64,000 nucleotides of DNA from Streptomyces cinereus. Its GTDB lineage: Bacteria; Pseudomonadota; Gammaproteobacteria; Pseudomonadales; Moraxellaceae. This document shows positions 18,707-29,009 of this stretch, piece after piece (position 1 is the stretch's first letter; each line of letters begins with the position of its first letter). The notes beneath the pieces are model-generated. The model was given only the letters and a program-made list of their open reading frames with translations, ran no database searches and had not been told where the DNA came from. The translations under genes were made by a program, and so were the position numbers. The DNA lies in contig BMPS01000007.1 in the NCBI GenBank assembly GCA_014647715.1, positions 1 through 64,000 of the forward strand. The letters run 5' to 3'.

Positions 18707-19714
18707 TTAACGGCTACGGTAAGAGAAGCGGTCATCAACACGTAAATCAGCAGGTGGCCAATTTTCAAGGCGCATACCAAGCTCTAAGTCTTTAGAAGCA
18801 AGGACGTCTTTGATTTCAGTTAATGATTTCTTACCGAGATTTGGGGTTTTTAACAACTCAGTTTCGGTGCGTTGTACCAAATCGCCAATATAATAGATAT
18901 TTTCCGCCTTCAAGCAATTTGCTGAGCGAACCGTTAATTCTAAGTCATCCACTGGGCGAAGTAGCACAGGGTCAACTTCTTCTTTTTCCTTAACAGGTTC
19001 TGGGGTAGCTTCCGCTTCAAGGTCAACAAATACGGCAATTTGCTGCTGCAAAATCGTTGCTGCTTTGCGAATCGCTTCTTCTGGATCGATGGTACCATTG
19101 GTTTCAAGTTCAATAACCAAACGGTCTAAGTCAGTACGTTGTTCAACACGGGCATTTTCAACTTGATATGCCACGCGTAAGATTGGGCTATAGCTAGCAT
19201 CCAATTTTAAACGACCAATAACTTTGTTATCACCAGAATCTTTACGTACATTGGCAGGTTCATAACCACGACCTACTGCTACACGTAAACGCATTTTTAA
19301 ATGACCACGATCACTTAATGTACCTAAAACTAAATCAGGATTGATAATCTCTACATTGTGAGGTAACTCAATATCTGATGCTAGTACAGTGCCAGGACCT
19401 TGTTTGTCAAGGGTCAAGAATACTTCATTTTGATCATGCAATTGGATCGCTAAACCTTTTAAATTTAATAATAGATCTAGCACATCTTCTTGCAACCCTT
19501 CAAGGGTTGAATACTCATGATCAACGCCTTCGATTTCAGCTTCGATTACAGCTGCACCAGGCAATGAAGATAATAGAATACGACGTAGGGCATTACCTAA
19601 CGTATGCCCAAAACCTCGTTCTAACGGTTCGAGCGTGACTTTGGCGTGTGTTTCATTGACCGTGTCCACATGAATGGCATTCGGTGTAAGAAACTCAGTA
19701 GCATTTAGCATCAT
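18707..19714 (-). CDS. rpoA: DNA-directed RNA polymerase alpha subunit
   Basis: RpoA nucleates core RNA polymerase and contacts activators and UP elements. At 335 residues it has the dimerising N-terminal domain (about 1-235, with [22 protein letters not shown] near 28-49), an acidic linker ([15 protein letters not shown]) and the C-terminal DNA-binding domain (about 250-320, [19 protein letters not shown] and [12 protein letters not shown]). Either of two adjacent ATG codons could be used. It lies between rpsD and rplQ, the standard alpha-operon order. Confidence 0.98.
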   Translation of the reverse strand: MMLNATEFLTPNAIHVDTVNETHAKVTLEPLERGFGHTLGNALRRILLSSLPGAAVIEAEIEGVDHEYSTLEGLQEDVLDLLLNLKGLAIQLHDQNEVFLTLDKQGPGTVLASDIELPHNVEIINPDLVLGTLSDRGHLKMRLRVAVGRGYEPANVRKDSGDNKVIGRLKLDASYSPILRVAYQVENARVEQRTDLDRLVIELETNGTIDPEEAIRKAATILQQQIAVFVDLEAEATPEPVKEKEEVDPVLLRPVDDLELTVRSANCLKAENIYYIGDLVQRTETELLKTPNLGKKSLTEIKDVLASKDLELGMRLENWPPADLRVDDRFSYRSR

Positions 19715-19743
19715 TTGTCACCTCGACTTTATAGTAAAATTAA

Positions 19744-20385
19744 TTATTTAGAGTACAACTCAACGATTAAGCTTTCGTTGATTTCGGTTGGTAAATCAGC
19801 ACGCTCTGGCGCTTGTTTAAAAGTACCTTGCAATTTGCTGTGATCAACTTCCAACCATACGGGTGTGCCACGTTGACCCGCCAATTCAATTGCGTTTTTG
19901 ATACGTAATTGTTCTTTGGCTTTTTCGTGTACGGCAATCACATCACCATCTTGTAATTGGATTGAAGGAATGTTCACACGAACAAACTCATCACGACCCG
20001 CTTTTTTTACTAGAATAGCACGATGGCTAACTAATTGGCGAGCTTCTGCGCGAGTTGCACCAAAACCCATACGATAAACAACGTTATCGAGGCGACGTTC
20101 TAACATTTGAAGCAAGTTTTCGCCAGTTGCGCCTTTCATACGCGCAGCTTCTTTATAGTAGTTTGAGAATTGACGCTCTAACACACCATAAATGCGTTTT
20201 ACTTTTTGTTTTTCACGAAGCTGTGCAGAGTACTCTGACGTTTTGCTACGTGGATTACCATGTTGACCAGGGGCACGGTCAGCTTTTTTGGTTTTTTCTT
20301 CGTACGCTTTTACGCCTGATTTTAATTGTAAATCAGTACCTTCACGACGAGAAAGTTTTAATTTTGGACCTAGATAACGGGCCAT
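19744..20385 (-). CDS. rpsD: 30S ribosomal protein S4
   Basis: S4 is a primary 16S rRNA-binding protein; in E. coli it also represses its own operon by binding the mRNA leader before rpsM. The 213-residue protein begins [19 protein letters not shown] and has the S4 RNA-binding domain at about 100-160 ([25 protein letters not shown]). It is slightly longer than E. coli S4 (206). Spacing is 10 bases to rpsK and 29 to rpoA. Confidence 0.98.
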   Translation of the reverse strand: MARYLGPKLKLSRREGTDLQLKSGVKAYEEKTKKADRAPGQHGNPRSKTSEYSAQLREKQKVKRIYGVLERQFSNYYKEAARMKGATGENLLQMLERRLDNVVYRMGFGATRAEARQLVSHRAILVKKAGRDEFVRVNIPSIQLQDGDVIAVHEKAKEQLRIKNAIELAGQRGTPVWLEVDHSKLQGTFKQAPERADLPTEINESLIVELYSK

Positions 20386-20395
20386 GAAAGTCTCC

Positions 20396-20785
20396 TTATA
20401 CGCGACGTTTTTTCGGTGGACGAGTTCCGTTATGAGGAATCGGGGTTATATCGCTAATGCTGTTTATTTTATAACCCAATGCACCTAAGGCTCTTACCGC
20501 AGACTCACGACCAGGTCCTGGACCTTTAACCAAGACATCAACATTCTTGACACCATATTCTTGTGCTGCTTTACCAGCAACTTCAGCCGCAACCTGTGCA
20601 GCAAATGGTGTAGATTTACGTGAACCACGGAAGCCTTGTCCACCAGCGGTGGCCCAAGCCAAAGCATTACCTTGACGATCGGTAATCGTTACAATGGTGT
20701 TATTAAAAGACGCATGGATGTGCGCTACGCCCTCAGCTACCGAGCGGCGAGTCACTTTTTTGCGACTACGAGTGTCTTTTGCCAT
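20396..20785 (-). CDS. rpsK: 30S ribosomal protein S11
   Basis: S11 forms part of the small-subunit platform near the mRNA exit. The 129-residue protein has the conserved [20 protein letters not shown] and [16 protein letters not shown]-terminus. It lies 20 bases after rpsM in the alpha operon. Nothing unusual. Confidence 0.98.
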   Translation of the reverse strand: MAKDTRSRKKVTRRSVAEGVAHIHASFNNTIVTITDRQGNALAWATAGGQGFRGSRKSTPFAAQVAAEVAGKAAQEYGVKNVDVLVKGPGPGRESAVRALGALGYKINSISDITPIPHNGTRPPKKRRV

Positions 20786-20805
20786 CTTTTAGCTTCCTAA
20801 GTTAA

Positions 20806-21162
20806 TTATTTTCTGATTGCTTTACGTGGACCCTTACGAGTACGCGCATTTGTTTTTGTGCGTTGACCATTTACTGGTAAACCGCGACGATGACGCAAGC
20901 CACGATAGCAACCTAAGTCTACTAAACGTTTAATATTCATCGAGATTTCACGACGCAAGTCACCTTCAGTCGCATATTCTGCAACTTGGGTACGGACAGC
21001 ATCAAGCTGAGTATCATTTAGTTCACTGATTTTAGTAGTTGGCGCAATGTTTACCGCTTCTAAAATTTTAGCAGCAGTGGTACGACCAATACCAAAAATA
21101 TAAGTGAGTGAAATGATAGCGTGCTTGTTGTCCGGAATGTTTACACCGGCAATACGAGCCAT
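20806..21162 (-). CDS. rpsM: 30S ribosomal protein S13
   Basis: S13 sits in the 30S head and contacts tRNA and the 50S subunit. The protein begins [20 protein letters not shown] and ends in the basic tail [16 protein letters not shown]; 118 residues is the normal length. Two in-frame ATGs exist (21168, 21162). The GGAG site is 8 bases from the second and only 2 from the first, so 21162 is chosen. It opens the alpha operon, with a promoter and a leader of about 100 bases directly upstream. Confidence 0.97.
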   Translation of the reverse strand: MARIAGVNIPDNKHAIISLTYIFGIGRTTAAKILEAVNIAPTTKISELNDTQLDAVRTQVAEYATEGDLRREISMNIKRLVDLGCYRGLRHRRGLPVNGQRTKTNARTRKGPRKAIRK

Positions 21163-21261
21163 TGACATTTCTCCAATTATAAGGAAAAGATGAATTAATC
21201 ATCTACTGATGTAGCATTTTGAAACACTTGGTTATCTACAAATGTGTCAAAATAACGACAA
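21163..21261 (-). promoter_or_regulatory. Alpha-operon mRNA leader (possible S4-binding site)
   Basis: The transcript predicted from the promoter at 21269-21297 would begin near 21262 and have a leader of about 100 bases before the rpsM ATG. That is close to the length of the E. coli alpha leader, whose pseudoknot is bound by S4 for autoregulation. Short hairpins can be drawn (for example GATGA...TCATC), but I could not fold a full pseudoknot by eye. The function is inferred by analogy. Confidence 0.4.
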
Positions 21262-21297
21262 GTAGCGGATAATACAGTATCCGCTACCTGATTTCAA
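21262..21297 (-). promoter_or_regulatory. Alpha-operon promoter overlapped by a perfect inverted repeat
   Basis: On the minus strand TTGAAA (complement of 21292-21297), a 17-base spacer and TATTAT (complement of 21269-21274) form a good sigma70-type promoter. It drives rpsM-rpsK-rpsD-rpoA-rplQ. A perfect 10-bp inverted repeat, GTAGCGGATA (21262-21271) and TATCCGCTAC (21278-21287) with a 6-base loop, covers the spacer and the -10 box. Confidence 0.7.
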
Positions 21298-21317
21298 GTC
21301 CAATCTAACAATTTAGA

Positions 21318-21434
21318 TTAACCTTGACGTTGTTTATGACGCGGTTCTGCACTACAAATAACGCGAACAACGCCTTTGCGGCGTACAATTTTGCAGCTAC
21401 CGCAGATTCTTTTTACAGATGCTTGAACTTTCAT
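21318..21434 (-). CDS. rpmJ: 50S ribosomal protein L36 (zinc-binding form)
   Basis: This 38-residue gene was read directly from the sequence between secY and rpsM. It begins [20 protein letters not shown] and ends PRHKQRQG. Cys11, Cys14, Cys27 and His33 form the zinc-ribbon set of the C+ type of L36. An AGGAGC ribosome-binding site precedes the ATG. It lies 19 bases after secY and ends the spc segment. Confidence 0.97.
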   Translation of the reverse strand: MKVQASVKRICGSCKIVRRKGVVRVICSAEPRHKQRQG

Positions 21435-21453
21435 TTTCAGCTCCTAGTAGTAG

Positions 21454-22791
21454 TTATGAATGCTTGACTTCCATGGTTTGCATCAGCGAATAATCATGGT
21501 ATTGGTGCGTCATTAAGTGCGCTTTAACTTGGGCAATAAAGTCCATAATCACGACCACACTAATCAGCACTGAGGTACCGCCTAAATGAAACGGAATACC
21601 AAACGCAGATTGCAATATCATCGGCATCAAACAAATAATTGTCATATAAATCGCACCAATAAAGGTTAAGCGATTTAATACATGATCTAAATAACGTTGA
21701 GTTTGTAAACCTGGACGAATACCTGGAATATACGCCCCACTTCGTTTCAAATTCTCTGATACTTCTTTTGGACTAAACACCAACGCGGTATAAAAATAAC
21801 AAAAGAAAATAATCAAGGCTGCAAAAATTACCAAATACAGCGGCTGACCCGGTGATAACACTAATGCCATATTCTGCAAGAAACTTTGAAAAATATTGGG
21901 ATTGGGTGATTGACCTACCCACTGTCCCAAACTCGCTGGGAATAACAACAATGAACTGGCAAAAATCGCTGGAATAACCCCTGCCATATTAATTTTTAAT
22001 GGCAAATGCGATTGCTGCTGTGCATATATTTTTCGTTCTTGCGATTGCTTTTGGGCATAGTTGACTGGGATACGGCGCTGTGCACGCTCAATAAATACAA
22101 TCCCCGCCACCACCGCTAACGCCAATAAACTAAATATCAACAAGGCAATCATATTCATTTGACCTTGCTGGACAGAGTTAATTGACTGCGTGACCACTTG
22201 TGGAAAAGTCGCTACGATACCGGCTAAAATTAGCATTGAAATACCGTTACCAATACCACGTTCAGTAATCTGTTCACCTAACCACATCAAAAACATCGAC
22301 CCTGCAACCAACGAGGTTACCGCAGGGATATAAAAACCAAGACCACTGGTCAAGGTGAGATTCTGACTAATCAGACCTGTACACATACCAATTGATTGAA
22401 CCAAGGCTAATGCGAGGGTTAGTTGGCGTGTATACTTGTTGATTTGGCGTTGACCGGCTTGGCCTTCTTTTTTTAATGCATCCAATGATGGTATAACCGC
22501 CGTCATCATCTGGACAATGATTGAAGCAGATATATAAGGCATAATCCCGAGTGCCATGACTGACATGCGCTCTAATGCCCCACCAGAAAACATATTAAAC
22601 AAACCTAAAATAGTATTTTCATTGGTTTGAAAAAATTTCGATAAGCTTTCTGGATCCATACCAGGAATAGGTACGTGTGAACCGAAACGATAGACGACTA
22701 AAGCACCCAACAAAAATAGTAAACGATTAAATAATTCATCGTACTTACGAATAAATGCTAGAGGATTCATCGATGTTGAATGCTTAGTCAT
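21454..22791 (-). CDS. secY: Preprotein translocase subunit SecY
   Basis: SecY is the protein-conducting channel of the Sec translocon in the inner membrane. The 445-residue protein has ten membrane segments, the plug region and FRFGSHVPIPGMDP-like start, conserved GxGNGIS (ITERGIGNGISML near 172-184) and the cytoplasmic loop with RSGAYIPGIRPG. It lies 6 bases after rplO, the usual position in the spc operon. Confidence 0.97.
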   Translation of the reverse strand: MTKHSTSMNPLAFIRKYDELFNRLLFLLGALVVYRFGSHVPIPGMDPESLSKFFQTNENTILGLFNMFSGGALERMSVMALGIMPYISASIIVQMMTAVIPSLDALKKEGQAGQRQINKYTRQLTLALALVQSIGMCTGLISQNLTLTSGLGFYIPAVTSLVAGSMFLMWLGEQITERGIGNGISMLILAGIVATFPQVVTQSINSVQQGQMNMIALLIFSLLALAVVAGIVFIERAQRRIPVNYAQKQSQERKIYAQQQSHLPLKINMAGVIPAIFASSLLLFPASLGQWVGQSPNPNIFQSFLQNMALVLSPGQPLYLVIFAALIIFFCYFYTALVFSPKEVSENLKRSGAYIPGIRPGLQTQRYLDHVLNRLTFIGAIYMTIICLMPMILQSAFGIPFHLGGTSVLISVVVIMDFIAQVKAHLMTHQYHDYSLMQTMEVKHS

Positions 22792-22797
22792 GTAGCA

Positions 22798-23238
22798 TTA
22801 CTCCTCAACAGTACCACCAGCTGCTTCAATAGCCGCTTTAGCACCTTTAGTCACTTTAACACCTTTAAAAGTATATGCTTTGGTTACATCACCTGAAAGG
22901 ATGATACGAACACGTTGCATATCGTGGCGAATGATATTCGCTGCTTTTAAAGACTCAACGCTTACCACGTCACCATCAACTTGATTTAATTCTGATAAAC
23001 GCACTTCTGCCGTTACCATTGCAAGTTTACTGGTGAAACCAAATTTTGGCAAACGACGGTATAAAGGCATTTGACCGCCTTCAAAACCTGAGCGAATACC
23101 AGAACCTGTACGTGAGGTTTGACCTTTGACACCACGACCACCGGTTTTACCGATACCAGAACCGATACCACGACCACGGCGAAGTTTGCTTTTTCTTGAA
23201 CCTTCAGCTGGGCTCAATTCATTTAAACGTAGACCCAT
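22798..23238 (-). CDS. rplO: 50S ribosomal protein L15
   Basis: L15 is a late-assembly protein of the large subunit. The 146-residue product has the Gly/Arg-rich N-terminal extension ([20 protein letters not shown]) and [18 protein letters not shown], both diagnostic. Its start codon overlaps the rpmD stop by one base (TAATG), showing tight translational coupling. Confidence 0.98.
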   Translation of the reverse strand: MGLRLNELSPAEGSRKSKLRRGRGIGSGIGKTGGRGVKGQTSRTGSGIRSGFEGGQMPLYRRLPKFGFTSKLAMVTAEVRLSELNQVDGDVVSVESLKAANIIRHDMQRVRIILSGDVTKAYTFKGVKVTKGAKAAIEAAGGTVEE

Positions 23239-23417
23239 TATACTTCCTCCACTTTAACTAAGTAGTTAACGCGGTTTACCATACCACGGGTCGAAGGGGT
23301 ATCTTCAACTTCGACAGTATGTCCAATACGACGTAACCCTAAACCTTTCAAACAAGCTTTATGGCTTGCTAGGCGATGGGCACTCGATTTTACTTGAGTA
23401 ACTTTCATTTTTTTCAT
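23238..23417 (-). CDS. rpmD: 50S ribosomal protein L30
   Basis: This 59-residue gene was read directly from the sequence. It begins [20 protein letters not shown] and ends [10 protein letters not shown], with the L30 core [21 protein letters not shown] second ATG three codons in (23408) is the alternative start. It sits between rpsE (14 bases) and rplO (1-base overlap), as in other gamma-proteobacteria. Confidence 0.96.
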   Translation of the reverse strand: MKKMKVTQVKSSAHRLASHKACLKGLGLRRIGHTVEVEDTPSTRGMVNRVNYLVKVEEV

Positions 23418-23431
23418 GTTATCACCTTAGC

Positions 23432-23929
23432 TTAGCCCAAGATTTCTTCAACTGATTTGCCGCGTTTTGCCGCAACTTTTTCAGGAGAAGACATTTCTTT
23501 TAACCCGTTGAAAGTTGCACGTACAACGTTAGCGGCATTGGTTGAACCATAGCATTTTGCTAATACGTTTTCTACGCCTGCAACCTCTAATACTGCACGC
23601 ATTGCACCACCCGCGATAACACCGGTACCTTCAGAGGCTGGTTGCATATACACGCGGCTTGCACCGTGGCTAGCAGTAATAGGATGTTGAAGGGTTGTAC
23701 CCGCTAAATCAACGGTAATCATATTACGTTTGGCAGCTTCTAGTGCTTTTTGAATCGCTGCAGGAACTTCACGCGCTTTACCACGACCAAAACCAACACG
23801 ACCATTGCCATCACCTACCACTGTGAGTGCGGTGAAAGAAAAGATACGACCACCTTTTACAACTTTAGATACACGGCCAACTGTGACTAAGCGCTCTACT
23901 AAACCGTCTGTTTGTTCAACTTTTGCCAT
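23432..23929 (-). CDS. rpsE: 30S ribosomal protein S5
   Basis: S5 lies near the decoding site and helps the helicase activity on mRNA at the entry channel. The 165-residue protein contains the double-stranded-RNA-binding-like N-terminal domain ([23 protein letters not shown] type segment) and [19 protein letters not shown]. It is separated by 2 bases from rplR and 14 from rpmD. Confidence 0.98.
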   Translation of the reverse strand: MAKVEQTDGLVERLVTVGRVSKVVKGGRIFSFTALTVVGDGNGRVGFGRGKAREVPAAIQKALEAAKRNMITVDLAGTTLQHPITASHGASRVYMQPASEGTGVIAGGAMRAVLEVAGVENVLAKCYGSTNAANVVRATFNGLKEMSSPEKVAAKRGKSVEEILG

Positions 23930-23931
23930 GA

Positions 23932-24282
23932 TTAGAACTCCAATCCATTTTCACGAGCGGCTTCAGCTAATGCTTTAACACGACCATGATATTTAAAACC
24001 GCTACGATCAAACGCAACTTTAGTAATACCGGCAGCTTTAGCGCGTTCTGCAATTAATTTACCAACGGCAGTTGCAGCTTCGATGTTGCTAGTTTGACCA
24101 GCACGTAAAGTAGTATCTAACGTTGAAGCTTGGGCTAACACTTCACCACCCGTTGGTGAGATAACTTGTGCATAGATGTGGGTGTTAGTACGATTAACAG
24201 ATAGACGATTTACGCCTAAACCACGGATATGTGCACGGGTTTTTTTCGCTCTGCGAAGGCGAGCAGCTTTTTTATCAAACAT
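23932..24282 (-). CDS. rplR: 50S ribosomal protein L18
   Basis: L18 binds 5S rRNA together with L5. The 116-residue product has the basic N-terminus [19 protein letters not shown] and the C-terminal [24 protein letters not shown], both typical. It follows rplF by 11 bases. Confidence 0.98.
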   Translation of the reverse strand: MFDKKAARLRRAKKTRAHIRGLGVNRLSVNRTNTHIYAQVISPTGGEVLAQASTLDTTLRAGQTSNIEAATAVGKLIAERAKAAGITKVAFDRSGFKYHGRVKALAEAARENGLEF

Positions 24283-24293
24283 GTCATTTCACC

Positions 24294-24827
24294 TTATTTT
24301 TTCTTAGCTTCTTTACGAGCGACATACTCATCGCTATAACGAACGCCTTTGCCTTTGTAAGGCTCAGGTGGGCGATAGCCACGAATGTTTGCTGCTGCTT
24401 GACCTAGCTTTTGTTTGTCGCTAGATTTTAACACGATTTCAGTCGCAGTTGGAGTTTCAGCAGTAACACCTTCAGGTAGTACATATTCGATTGGGTGTGA
24501 GTAACCTAAGTTTAGGTTAACTTTATTGCCAGCAACAGCGGCTTTATAACCAACACCAATCAATTGTAGACGACGTTCGAAGCCTTCAGTAACACCTTTA
24601 ACCATGTTGCTTAATAATGCACGAACTGTACCAGTGTGCATCCAACCGTCTTTGGTGTCAGATTTTGGTGAAAGAATAAGTTGATTATCTTCCTGTTTTA
24701 GCTCGACCAAATCATGCAGGCGTAAAGTTAGCGTACCTTTGCTACCTTTAACTTCAACCTGCTGACCGTTCAAAGTAACACTTGTACCATTTGGTAGTGC
24801 TACAGGGGCTTTAGCCACACGAGACAT
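24294..24827 (-). CDS. rplF: 50S ribosomal protein L6
   Basis: L6 lies at the factor-binding side of the large subunit. The start at 24827 gives 177 residues beginning [14 protein letters not shown], the family norm. The frame is open for 14 more codons upstream but those are not conserved and overlap the rpsH-rplF spacer. The C-terminal signature [11 protein letters not shown] is present. Confidence 0.97.
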   Translation of the reverse strand: MSRVAKAPVALPNGTSVTLNGQQVEVKGSKGTLTLRLHDLVELKQEDNQLILSPKSDTKDGWMHTGTVRALLSNMVKGVTEGFERRLQLIGVGYKAAVAGNKVNLNLGYSHPIEYVLPEGVTAETPTATEIVLKSSDKQKLGQAAANIRGYRPPEPYKGKGVRYSDEYVARKEAKKK

Positions 24828-24900
24828 ACGGGTAATTCCTATAAAAGTGATAAAAAAACGAACAGGCACAACAAACTATGCCTGTCCCTCTTAATGTTAA

Positions 24901-25299
24901 TTAAGCTACGAACGCAATAACTTCGCCGCCTAATCCAGCTGCACGAGCTTCACGGTCGCTCATGATGCCTTTACTGGTAGAGATGATTGCTACACCTAGA
25001 CCTTTTTGGACGCTTGGTAGTGCATCTTTACCACGGTATTGACGTAAACCTGGACGACTATAACGTTTAATAGTCTCAATAACTGGTTTACCTTCAAAAT
25101 ATTTTAACTCAATGGTTAATTCAGTTTTACCTGTACCAACTTCTTGAGTTTCTGCGGTCGCAACATAACCTTCTTTTACTAGCAAATCAGCAATTGATTT
25201 ACGTAGTTTTGAGCTTGGCATAGTCACAGACGCTTTTTGAGCCATTTGTGCATTACGGATACGAGTCAACATATCAGCAACGGTATCTTGCATACTCAT
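24901..25299 (-). CDS. rpsH: 30S ribosomal protein S8
   Basis: S8 is a primary 16S rRNA binder and, in E. coli, the translational repressor of the spc operon. The 132-residue protein begins [20 protein letters not shown] and contains the C-terminal [24 protein letters not shown] lies 7 bases before the ATG at 25299, which supports this start over the internal one. It follows rpsN by 11 bases. Confidence 0.98.
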   Translation of the reverse strand: MSMQDTVADMLTRIRNAQMAQKASVTMPSSKLRKSIADLLVKEGYVATAETQEVGTGKTELTIELKYFEGKPVIETIKRYSRPGLRQYRGKDALPSVQKGLGVAIISTSKGIMSDREARAAGLGGEVIAFVA

Positions 25300-25310
25300 A
25301 TTGTTTCCCC

Positions 25311-25616
25311 TTACCAGCTTGCTTTATGAACGCCAGGTACATCACCTTGCATTACTTTTTCACGAATCATGTTACGTGAAAGACCAAATTTACGGAAATA
25401 ACCATGTGGACGACCTGTCAATGCACAACGGTTACGTAAACGTACAGGTGAAGCATCACGTGGCAATGCTTGTAATGCCAGCATGGCGTCCATACGTTCT
25501 TCATCAGTTGCGTTAATGTCGCTGATAATTGCCTTAAGCTTTGCACGCTTCTCAGCATATTTAGCAACAGTCGCTTCGCGTTTAAATTCGCGATTAATCA
25601 TACTTTTCTTTGCCAT
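25311..25616 (-). CDS. rpsN: 30S ribosomal protein S14 (zinc-independent form)
   Basis: S14 is a late-binding protein of the 30S head. At 101 residues and with no CxxC pair it is the long, zinc-free (C-) type. The signature [20 protein letters not shown] is intact. It lies between rplE (18 bases) and rpsH. Confidence 0.98.
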   Translation of the reverse strand: MAKKSMINREFKREATVAKYAEKRAKLKAIISDINATDEERMDAMLALQALPRDASPVRLRNRCALTGRPHGYFRKFGLSRNMIREKVMQGDVPGVHKASW

Positions 25617-25634
25617 ATTGCCTTATCCTTGCTG

Positions 25635-26174
25635 TTAGCCCTTGAATGGGAAGCCGAATGCTTTAAGCAATGCACGACCTTGATCATCAGTTTTTGCGGT
25701 AGTCGTAATGGTAATGTCTAAACCACGAATACGATCGATTTTGTCAAAGTCAACTTCAGGGAAAACGATTTGCTCTTTGATACCTAGTGAATAGTTACCA
25801 CGGCCATCAAATGCTTTATCTGTAAAACCGCGGAAGTCACGGATACGTGGAATAGCGATTGAGATTAAACGATCTAAAAATTCGTACATCTGTTCGCCAC
25901 GTAACGTTACTTTACAGCCGATTGGCCATTCTTCACGGATTTTAAAGCCTGCAACTGATTTGCGAGCTTTGGTTACTACAGGTTTTTGACCGGCAATTGC
26001 CGTCATATCCGCTAATGCGCCCTCAAGAACTTTTTTGTCTTGAGCTGCGTCACCCACACCCATGTTTAGGGTGATTTTGGTGATTTTAGGGATTTCCATA
26101 ACGTTGGCTAAACCAAGCTCTTGCTGAATTTTTTGCTTAAGCTGTTCGTTATATTGTGTTTTAAGTCTTGCCAT
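25635..26174 (-). CDS. rplE: 50S ribosomal protein L5
   Basis: L5 binds 5S rRNA and contacts P-site tRNA. The start at 26174 gives 179 residues beginning [20 protein letters not shown], matching the family length; the upstream in-frame codons overlap rplX and are not conserved. The signatures [10 protein letters not shown] and [17 protein letters not shown] are present. In E. coli, S8 represses at the start of this gene. Confidence 0.97.
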   Translation of the reverse strand: MARLKTQYNEQLKQKIQQELGLANVMEIPKITKITLNMGVGDAAQDKKVLEGALADMTAIAGQKPVVTKARKSVAGFKIREEWPIGCKVTLRGEQMYEFLDRLISIAIPRIRDFRGFTDKAFDGRGNYSLGIKEQIVFPEVDFDKIDRIRGLDITITTTAKTDDQGRALLKAFGFPFKG

Positions 26175-26193
26175 TACTGATACCCTTAGATGG

Positions 26194-26511
26194 TTATGCA
26201 GTCGCCACAACTTCACCAGATGAACGATAAACGCGTTGTTTTTTGCCTTCGTCATTCAATTGGTAAGAAATACGATCTGCCTTTTGGGTTGCTGCATTAT
26301 AAATTGCAACATTTGAAATGTGTAAAAATGCTTCTTTCTCGATAATACCACCTTCAACGCCAGTCTGTTGGTTTGGCTTTTGGTGTTTTTTAACGATGTT
26401 GATGCCTTCAACTTTTACACGGTTTTCTTTTACTGCTAGTACTGTACCTTGCTTGCCTTTATCTTTGCCAGCAATTACAATCACTTGGTCGCCTTTACGT
26501 AATTTTGCCAT
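26194..26511 (-). CDS. rplX: 50S ribosomal protein L24
   Basis: L24 starts large-subunit assembly. The 105-residue product has the KOW motif [18 protein letters not shown] near 10-27. It follows rplN by 7 bases and precedes rplE by 19. Confidence 0.98.
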   Translation of the reverse strand: MAKLRKGDQVIVIAGKDKGKQGTVLAVKENRVKVEGINIVKKHQKPNQQTGVEGGIIEKEAFLHISNVAIYNAATQKADRISYQLNDEGKKQRVYRSSGEVVATA

Positions 26512-26518
26512 GTTTTCC

Positions 26519-26887
26519 TCACAATACTTCTGGGGCTAATGAAACAATTTTCATAAATTGTTCGCCACGTAGTTCGCGGGTTACTGGTCCAAAAATACGT
26601 GTTGCAATTGGTGCTTTATTGTTGTTCAACAACACAGCTGCATTATCATCAAAACGTAGTACTGAACCGTCAGGACGACGTACACCAAACTTCGTGCGTA
26701 CGACTACCGCGTTCATTACATCACCTTTCTTGACACGACCGCGTGGAATTGCTTCTTTCACAGTCACTTTAATGATGTCGCCTACTGATGCATAACGACG
26801 ATGTGAGCCACCTAGCACTTTAATGCACATAACTCGTTTTGCACCACTGTTGTCTGCAACTTCCAGCATTGTTTCAGTCTGAATCAT
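26519..26887 (-). CDS. rplN: 50S ribosomal protein L14
   Basis: L14 forms inter-subunit bridges. The start at 26887 gives 122 residues beginning [20 protein letters not shown], the exact family pattern; thirteen upstream codons of open frame are ignored. It is the first gene of the spc segment, and a strong promoter lies 64 bases upstream. Confidence 0.98.
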   Translation of the reverse strand: MIQTETMLEVADNSGAKRVMCIKVLGGSHRRYASVGDIIKVTVKEAIPRGRVKKGDVMNAVVVRTKFGVRRPDGSVLRFDDNAAVLLNNNKAPIATRIFGPVTRELRGEQFMKIVSLAPEVL

Positions 26888-26950
26888 CGCGTTACTCCAT
26901 AAATTGGCAAAACAAGTCTTTGCCACAATAAGCCATTTTTAAGGTGGCGT

Positions 26951-26979
26951 ATTGTAACAGTTACTGACTTGCTTTGCAA
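26951..26979 (-). promoter_or_regulatory. spc-operon promoter
   Basis: On the minus strand TTGCAA (26974-26979), a 17-base spacer and TACAAT (complement of 26951-26956) form a strong sigma70-type promoter. It lies in the 116-base gap between rpsQ and rplN, the only large gap in this part of the cluster, so the spc genes can be transcribed apart from S10. Confidence 0.75.
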
Positions 26980-27003
26980 TTATAACTATCTATTTAAGTT
27001 AAA

Positions 27004-27288
27004 TTAAATATTAACTGCTTTTTCTACGACGTCTACTAATACCCAAGACTTGGTTTTTGATAGTGGACGTGTTGATTTGATACGAACTGTATCACCAACG
27101 CCACACTCATTGTTTTCATCATGAGCATGTAGTTTAGTAGAACGGCGAATCATTTTGCCATATTTGGCATGACGAATACGACGCTCAACAAGTACAGTAA
27201 TGGTTTTATCCATTTTGTCACTGACAACTTTACCAGTGACTGTACTTTGTTCAGTAGCGTTAACTTGGTTGGTATTTTGCTCACTCAT
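27004..27288 (-). CDS. rpsQ: 30S ribosomal protein S17
   Basis: S17 is a primary 16S rRNA binder with an OB fold. The 94-residue product shows [19 protein letters not shown] and [19 protein letters not shown]. The N-terminal 15 residues are Asn/Gln/Thr-rich and variable. It is the last gene of the S10 segment, 2 bases after rpmC. Confidence 0.98.
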   Translation of the reverse strand: MSEQNTNQVNATEQSTVTGKVVSDKMDKTITVLVERRIRHAKYGKMIRRSTKLHAHDENNECGVGDTVRIKSTRPLSKTKSWVLVDVVEKAVNI

Positions 27289-27290
27289 GA

Positions 27291-27497
27291 TTAAGCCCCT
27301 TGGTTTTCGGTGTTCTGTTTTTCAGAGATAAGAGTCTTGATTTGAGCAATCGTACGACGATTCGCTTTAATCTCATGGGTGTTGCCTAACTGACCAGTGG
27401 CTTTTGCCATACGAAGACGAAATGTTTCTAATTGCTTTTCGTCTAGTAATTGGGTCAGCTCTTCGACTGATTTGTCTTTAAGTTCACTGATCTTCAT
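27291..27497 (-). CDS. rpmC: 50S ribosomal protein L29
   Basis: L29 lies at the peptide exit tunnel near the SRP and trigger-factor site. The 68-residue helical protein begins [20 protein letters not shown] and has the family motif [22 protein letters not shown]. Its start overlaps the rplP stop by one base. Confidence 0.97.
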   Translation of the reverse strand: MKISELKDKSVEELTQLLDEKQLETFRLRMAKATGQLGNTHEIKANRRTIAQIKTLISEKQNTENQGA

Positions 27498-27910
27498 TAC
27501 ATTATCGTCCGTTTAACAATGGTGGTTTTGAAAGGCAACTTGGCAGCTGCAAGCGTGAACGCCTCAGTTGCTAGCTCGTCAGAAACCCCTTCGATTTCAT
27601 AAAGCATTTTGCCTGGTTTGATTTCGCATACCCAGTATTCTACTGGACCTTTACCTTTACCCATACGAACTTCTAGTGGTTTTTCGGTAATTGGTTTGTC
27701 TGGGAATACACGAATCCAAATTTTACCACCGCGCTTGATACGACGTGAAATCGTACGACGAGCAGCTTCGATTTGACGTGCAGTCATACGACCACGTTCT
27801 ACTGATTTAAGTCCGATTGTACCAAAAGATACGCTACTACCACGGTGAGCTAACCCCGTATTACGTCCTTTTTGTACTTTACGAAACTTGGTACGTTTTG
27901 GTTGTAACAT
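27497..27910 (-). CDS. rplP: 50S ribosomal protein L16
   Basis: L16 helps to shape the A-site and the peptidyl transferase centre. The 137-residue protein begins [20 protein letters not shown] and contains [19 protein letters not shown] and [14 protein letters not shown]. It follows rpsC by 5 bases. Confidence 0.98.
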   Translation of the reverse strand: MLQPKRTKFRKVQKGRNTGLAHRGSSVSFGTIGLKSVERGRMTARQIEAARRTISRRIKRGGKIWIRVFPDKPITEKPLEVRMGKGKGPVEYWVCEIKPGKMLYEIEGVSDELATEAFTLAAAKLPFKTTIVKRTIM

Positions 27911-27915
27911 ATCGA

Positions 27916-28668
27916 TTAACCTCTGTCTTTAGCTGGGCGCTCACTACGTGGGCGGTCGCTACGATCATTACGAGCACGACGTTTTTGAGGTGCACGTGCT
28001 TGTTTTTCTTCTTTGACTGGATTATATACACGGTTCATGCCGTCAAGCACTTCACCACGGAAAATCCAAACTTTTACACCGATAGTACCGTAAGTGGTTT
28101 CTGCGCGTACATTTGAGTAGTCAATGTCAGCACGTAATGTATGCAAAGGTACACGACCTTCACGATACCACTCTGAACGAGCAATCTCAGCGCCGCCAAG
28201 ACGACCTGATAGCTCAACTTTGATACCTTGTGCGCCAGCTTTCATACTGTTTTGAACAGCACGTTTCATAGCACGGCGAAACATGACACGACGTTCAAGT
28301 TGTGAAGCAATACCATCAGCCACTAGACGTGCGTCTAAGTCTGGTTGGGTGATTTCTTCAATGCTAACTTGTGCTGGTACACCCATTAATTTGGTAAGTT
28401 CTTTTTGTAGGCTTTCAATATCTTCGCCTTTTTTACCAATGATGATACCAGGACGTGCAGTAGCAATAGTGATTTTAGCCGCGCCCGTAGGACGTTCGAT
28501 GCTAATACCGCTGATCATCGCTGCTTTAAGCTTTTTCTCTAAATATTTACGAACTTGTAAGTCGTTGATTAAGTATTCAGAGTATTTTTTTGGATCTGCA
28601 TACCAGTTAGCGTTTGATTTACGGATTACGCCAAGACGGATGCCGATTGGATGAACTTTCTGTCCCAT
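27916..28668 (-). CDS. rpsC: 30S ribosomal protein S3
   Basis: S3 lines the mRNA entry tunnel and contains a type II KH domain ([16 protein letters not shown] near 65-80). The 250-residue product is longer than E. coli S3 (233) because of a strongly basic tail ([18 protein letters not shown] and onward) that alternates Arg, Asp and Pro. It begins [14 protein letters not shown]. It follows rplV by 1 base. Confidence 0.98.
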   Translation of the reverse strand: MGQKVHPIGIRLGVIRKSNANWYADPKKYSEYLINDLQVRKYLEKKLKAAMISGISIERPTGAAKITIATARPGIIIGKKGEDIESLQKELTKLMGVPAQVSIEEITQPDLDARLVADGIASQLERRVMFRRAMKRAVQNSMKAGAQGIKVELSGRLGGAEIARSEWYREGRVPLHTLRADIDYSNVRAETTYGTIGVKVWIFRGEVLDGMNRVYNPVKEEKQARAPQKRRARNDRSDRPRSERPAKDRG

Positions 28669-28669
28669 A

Positions 28670-28999
28670 TTATGCTCCTACCTTAACTGTGATGTGGCAA
28701 GTACGTTTGCTAATACGGTCAGCACGACCTTTGGCACGTGGTAAAACACGTTTTAACGTAATACCTTCATCCACATAAATGGTAGAAACACGCAATGTAT
28801 CGATGTCTAAACCATTGTTATGCTCAGCGTTAGCAATCGCAGATTCTAAGCATTTTTTAACCAATTTAGCGGCTTTTTTGTTGCTAAAGGTTAAGATATC
28901 TAATGCACGCTCAATTGATTTGCCGCGAACTTCGTCAGCAACTAAGCGTACTTTTTGTGCCGAAATGGCGGCACCGCGTAATTTTGCAGTTACTTCCAT
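28670..28999 (-). CDS. rplV: 50S ribosomal protein L22
   Basis: L22 reaches with a beta-hairpin into the peptide exit tunnel, where changes can give macrolide resistance. The start at 28999 gives 109 residues beginning [20 protein letters not shown]; the further upstream open frame overlaps rpsS. The hairpin region [18 protein letters not shown] is normal. Confidence 0.97.
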   Translation of the reverse strand: MEVTAKLRGAAISAQKVRLVADEVRGKSIERALDILTFSNKKAAKLVKKCLESAIANAEHNNGLDIDTLRVSTIYVDEGITLKRVLPRAKGRADRISKRTCHITVKVGA

Positions 29000-29009
29000 G
29001 ATGAGCACC

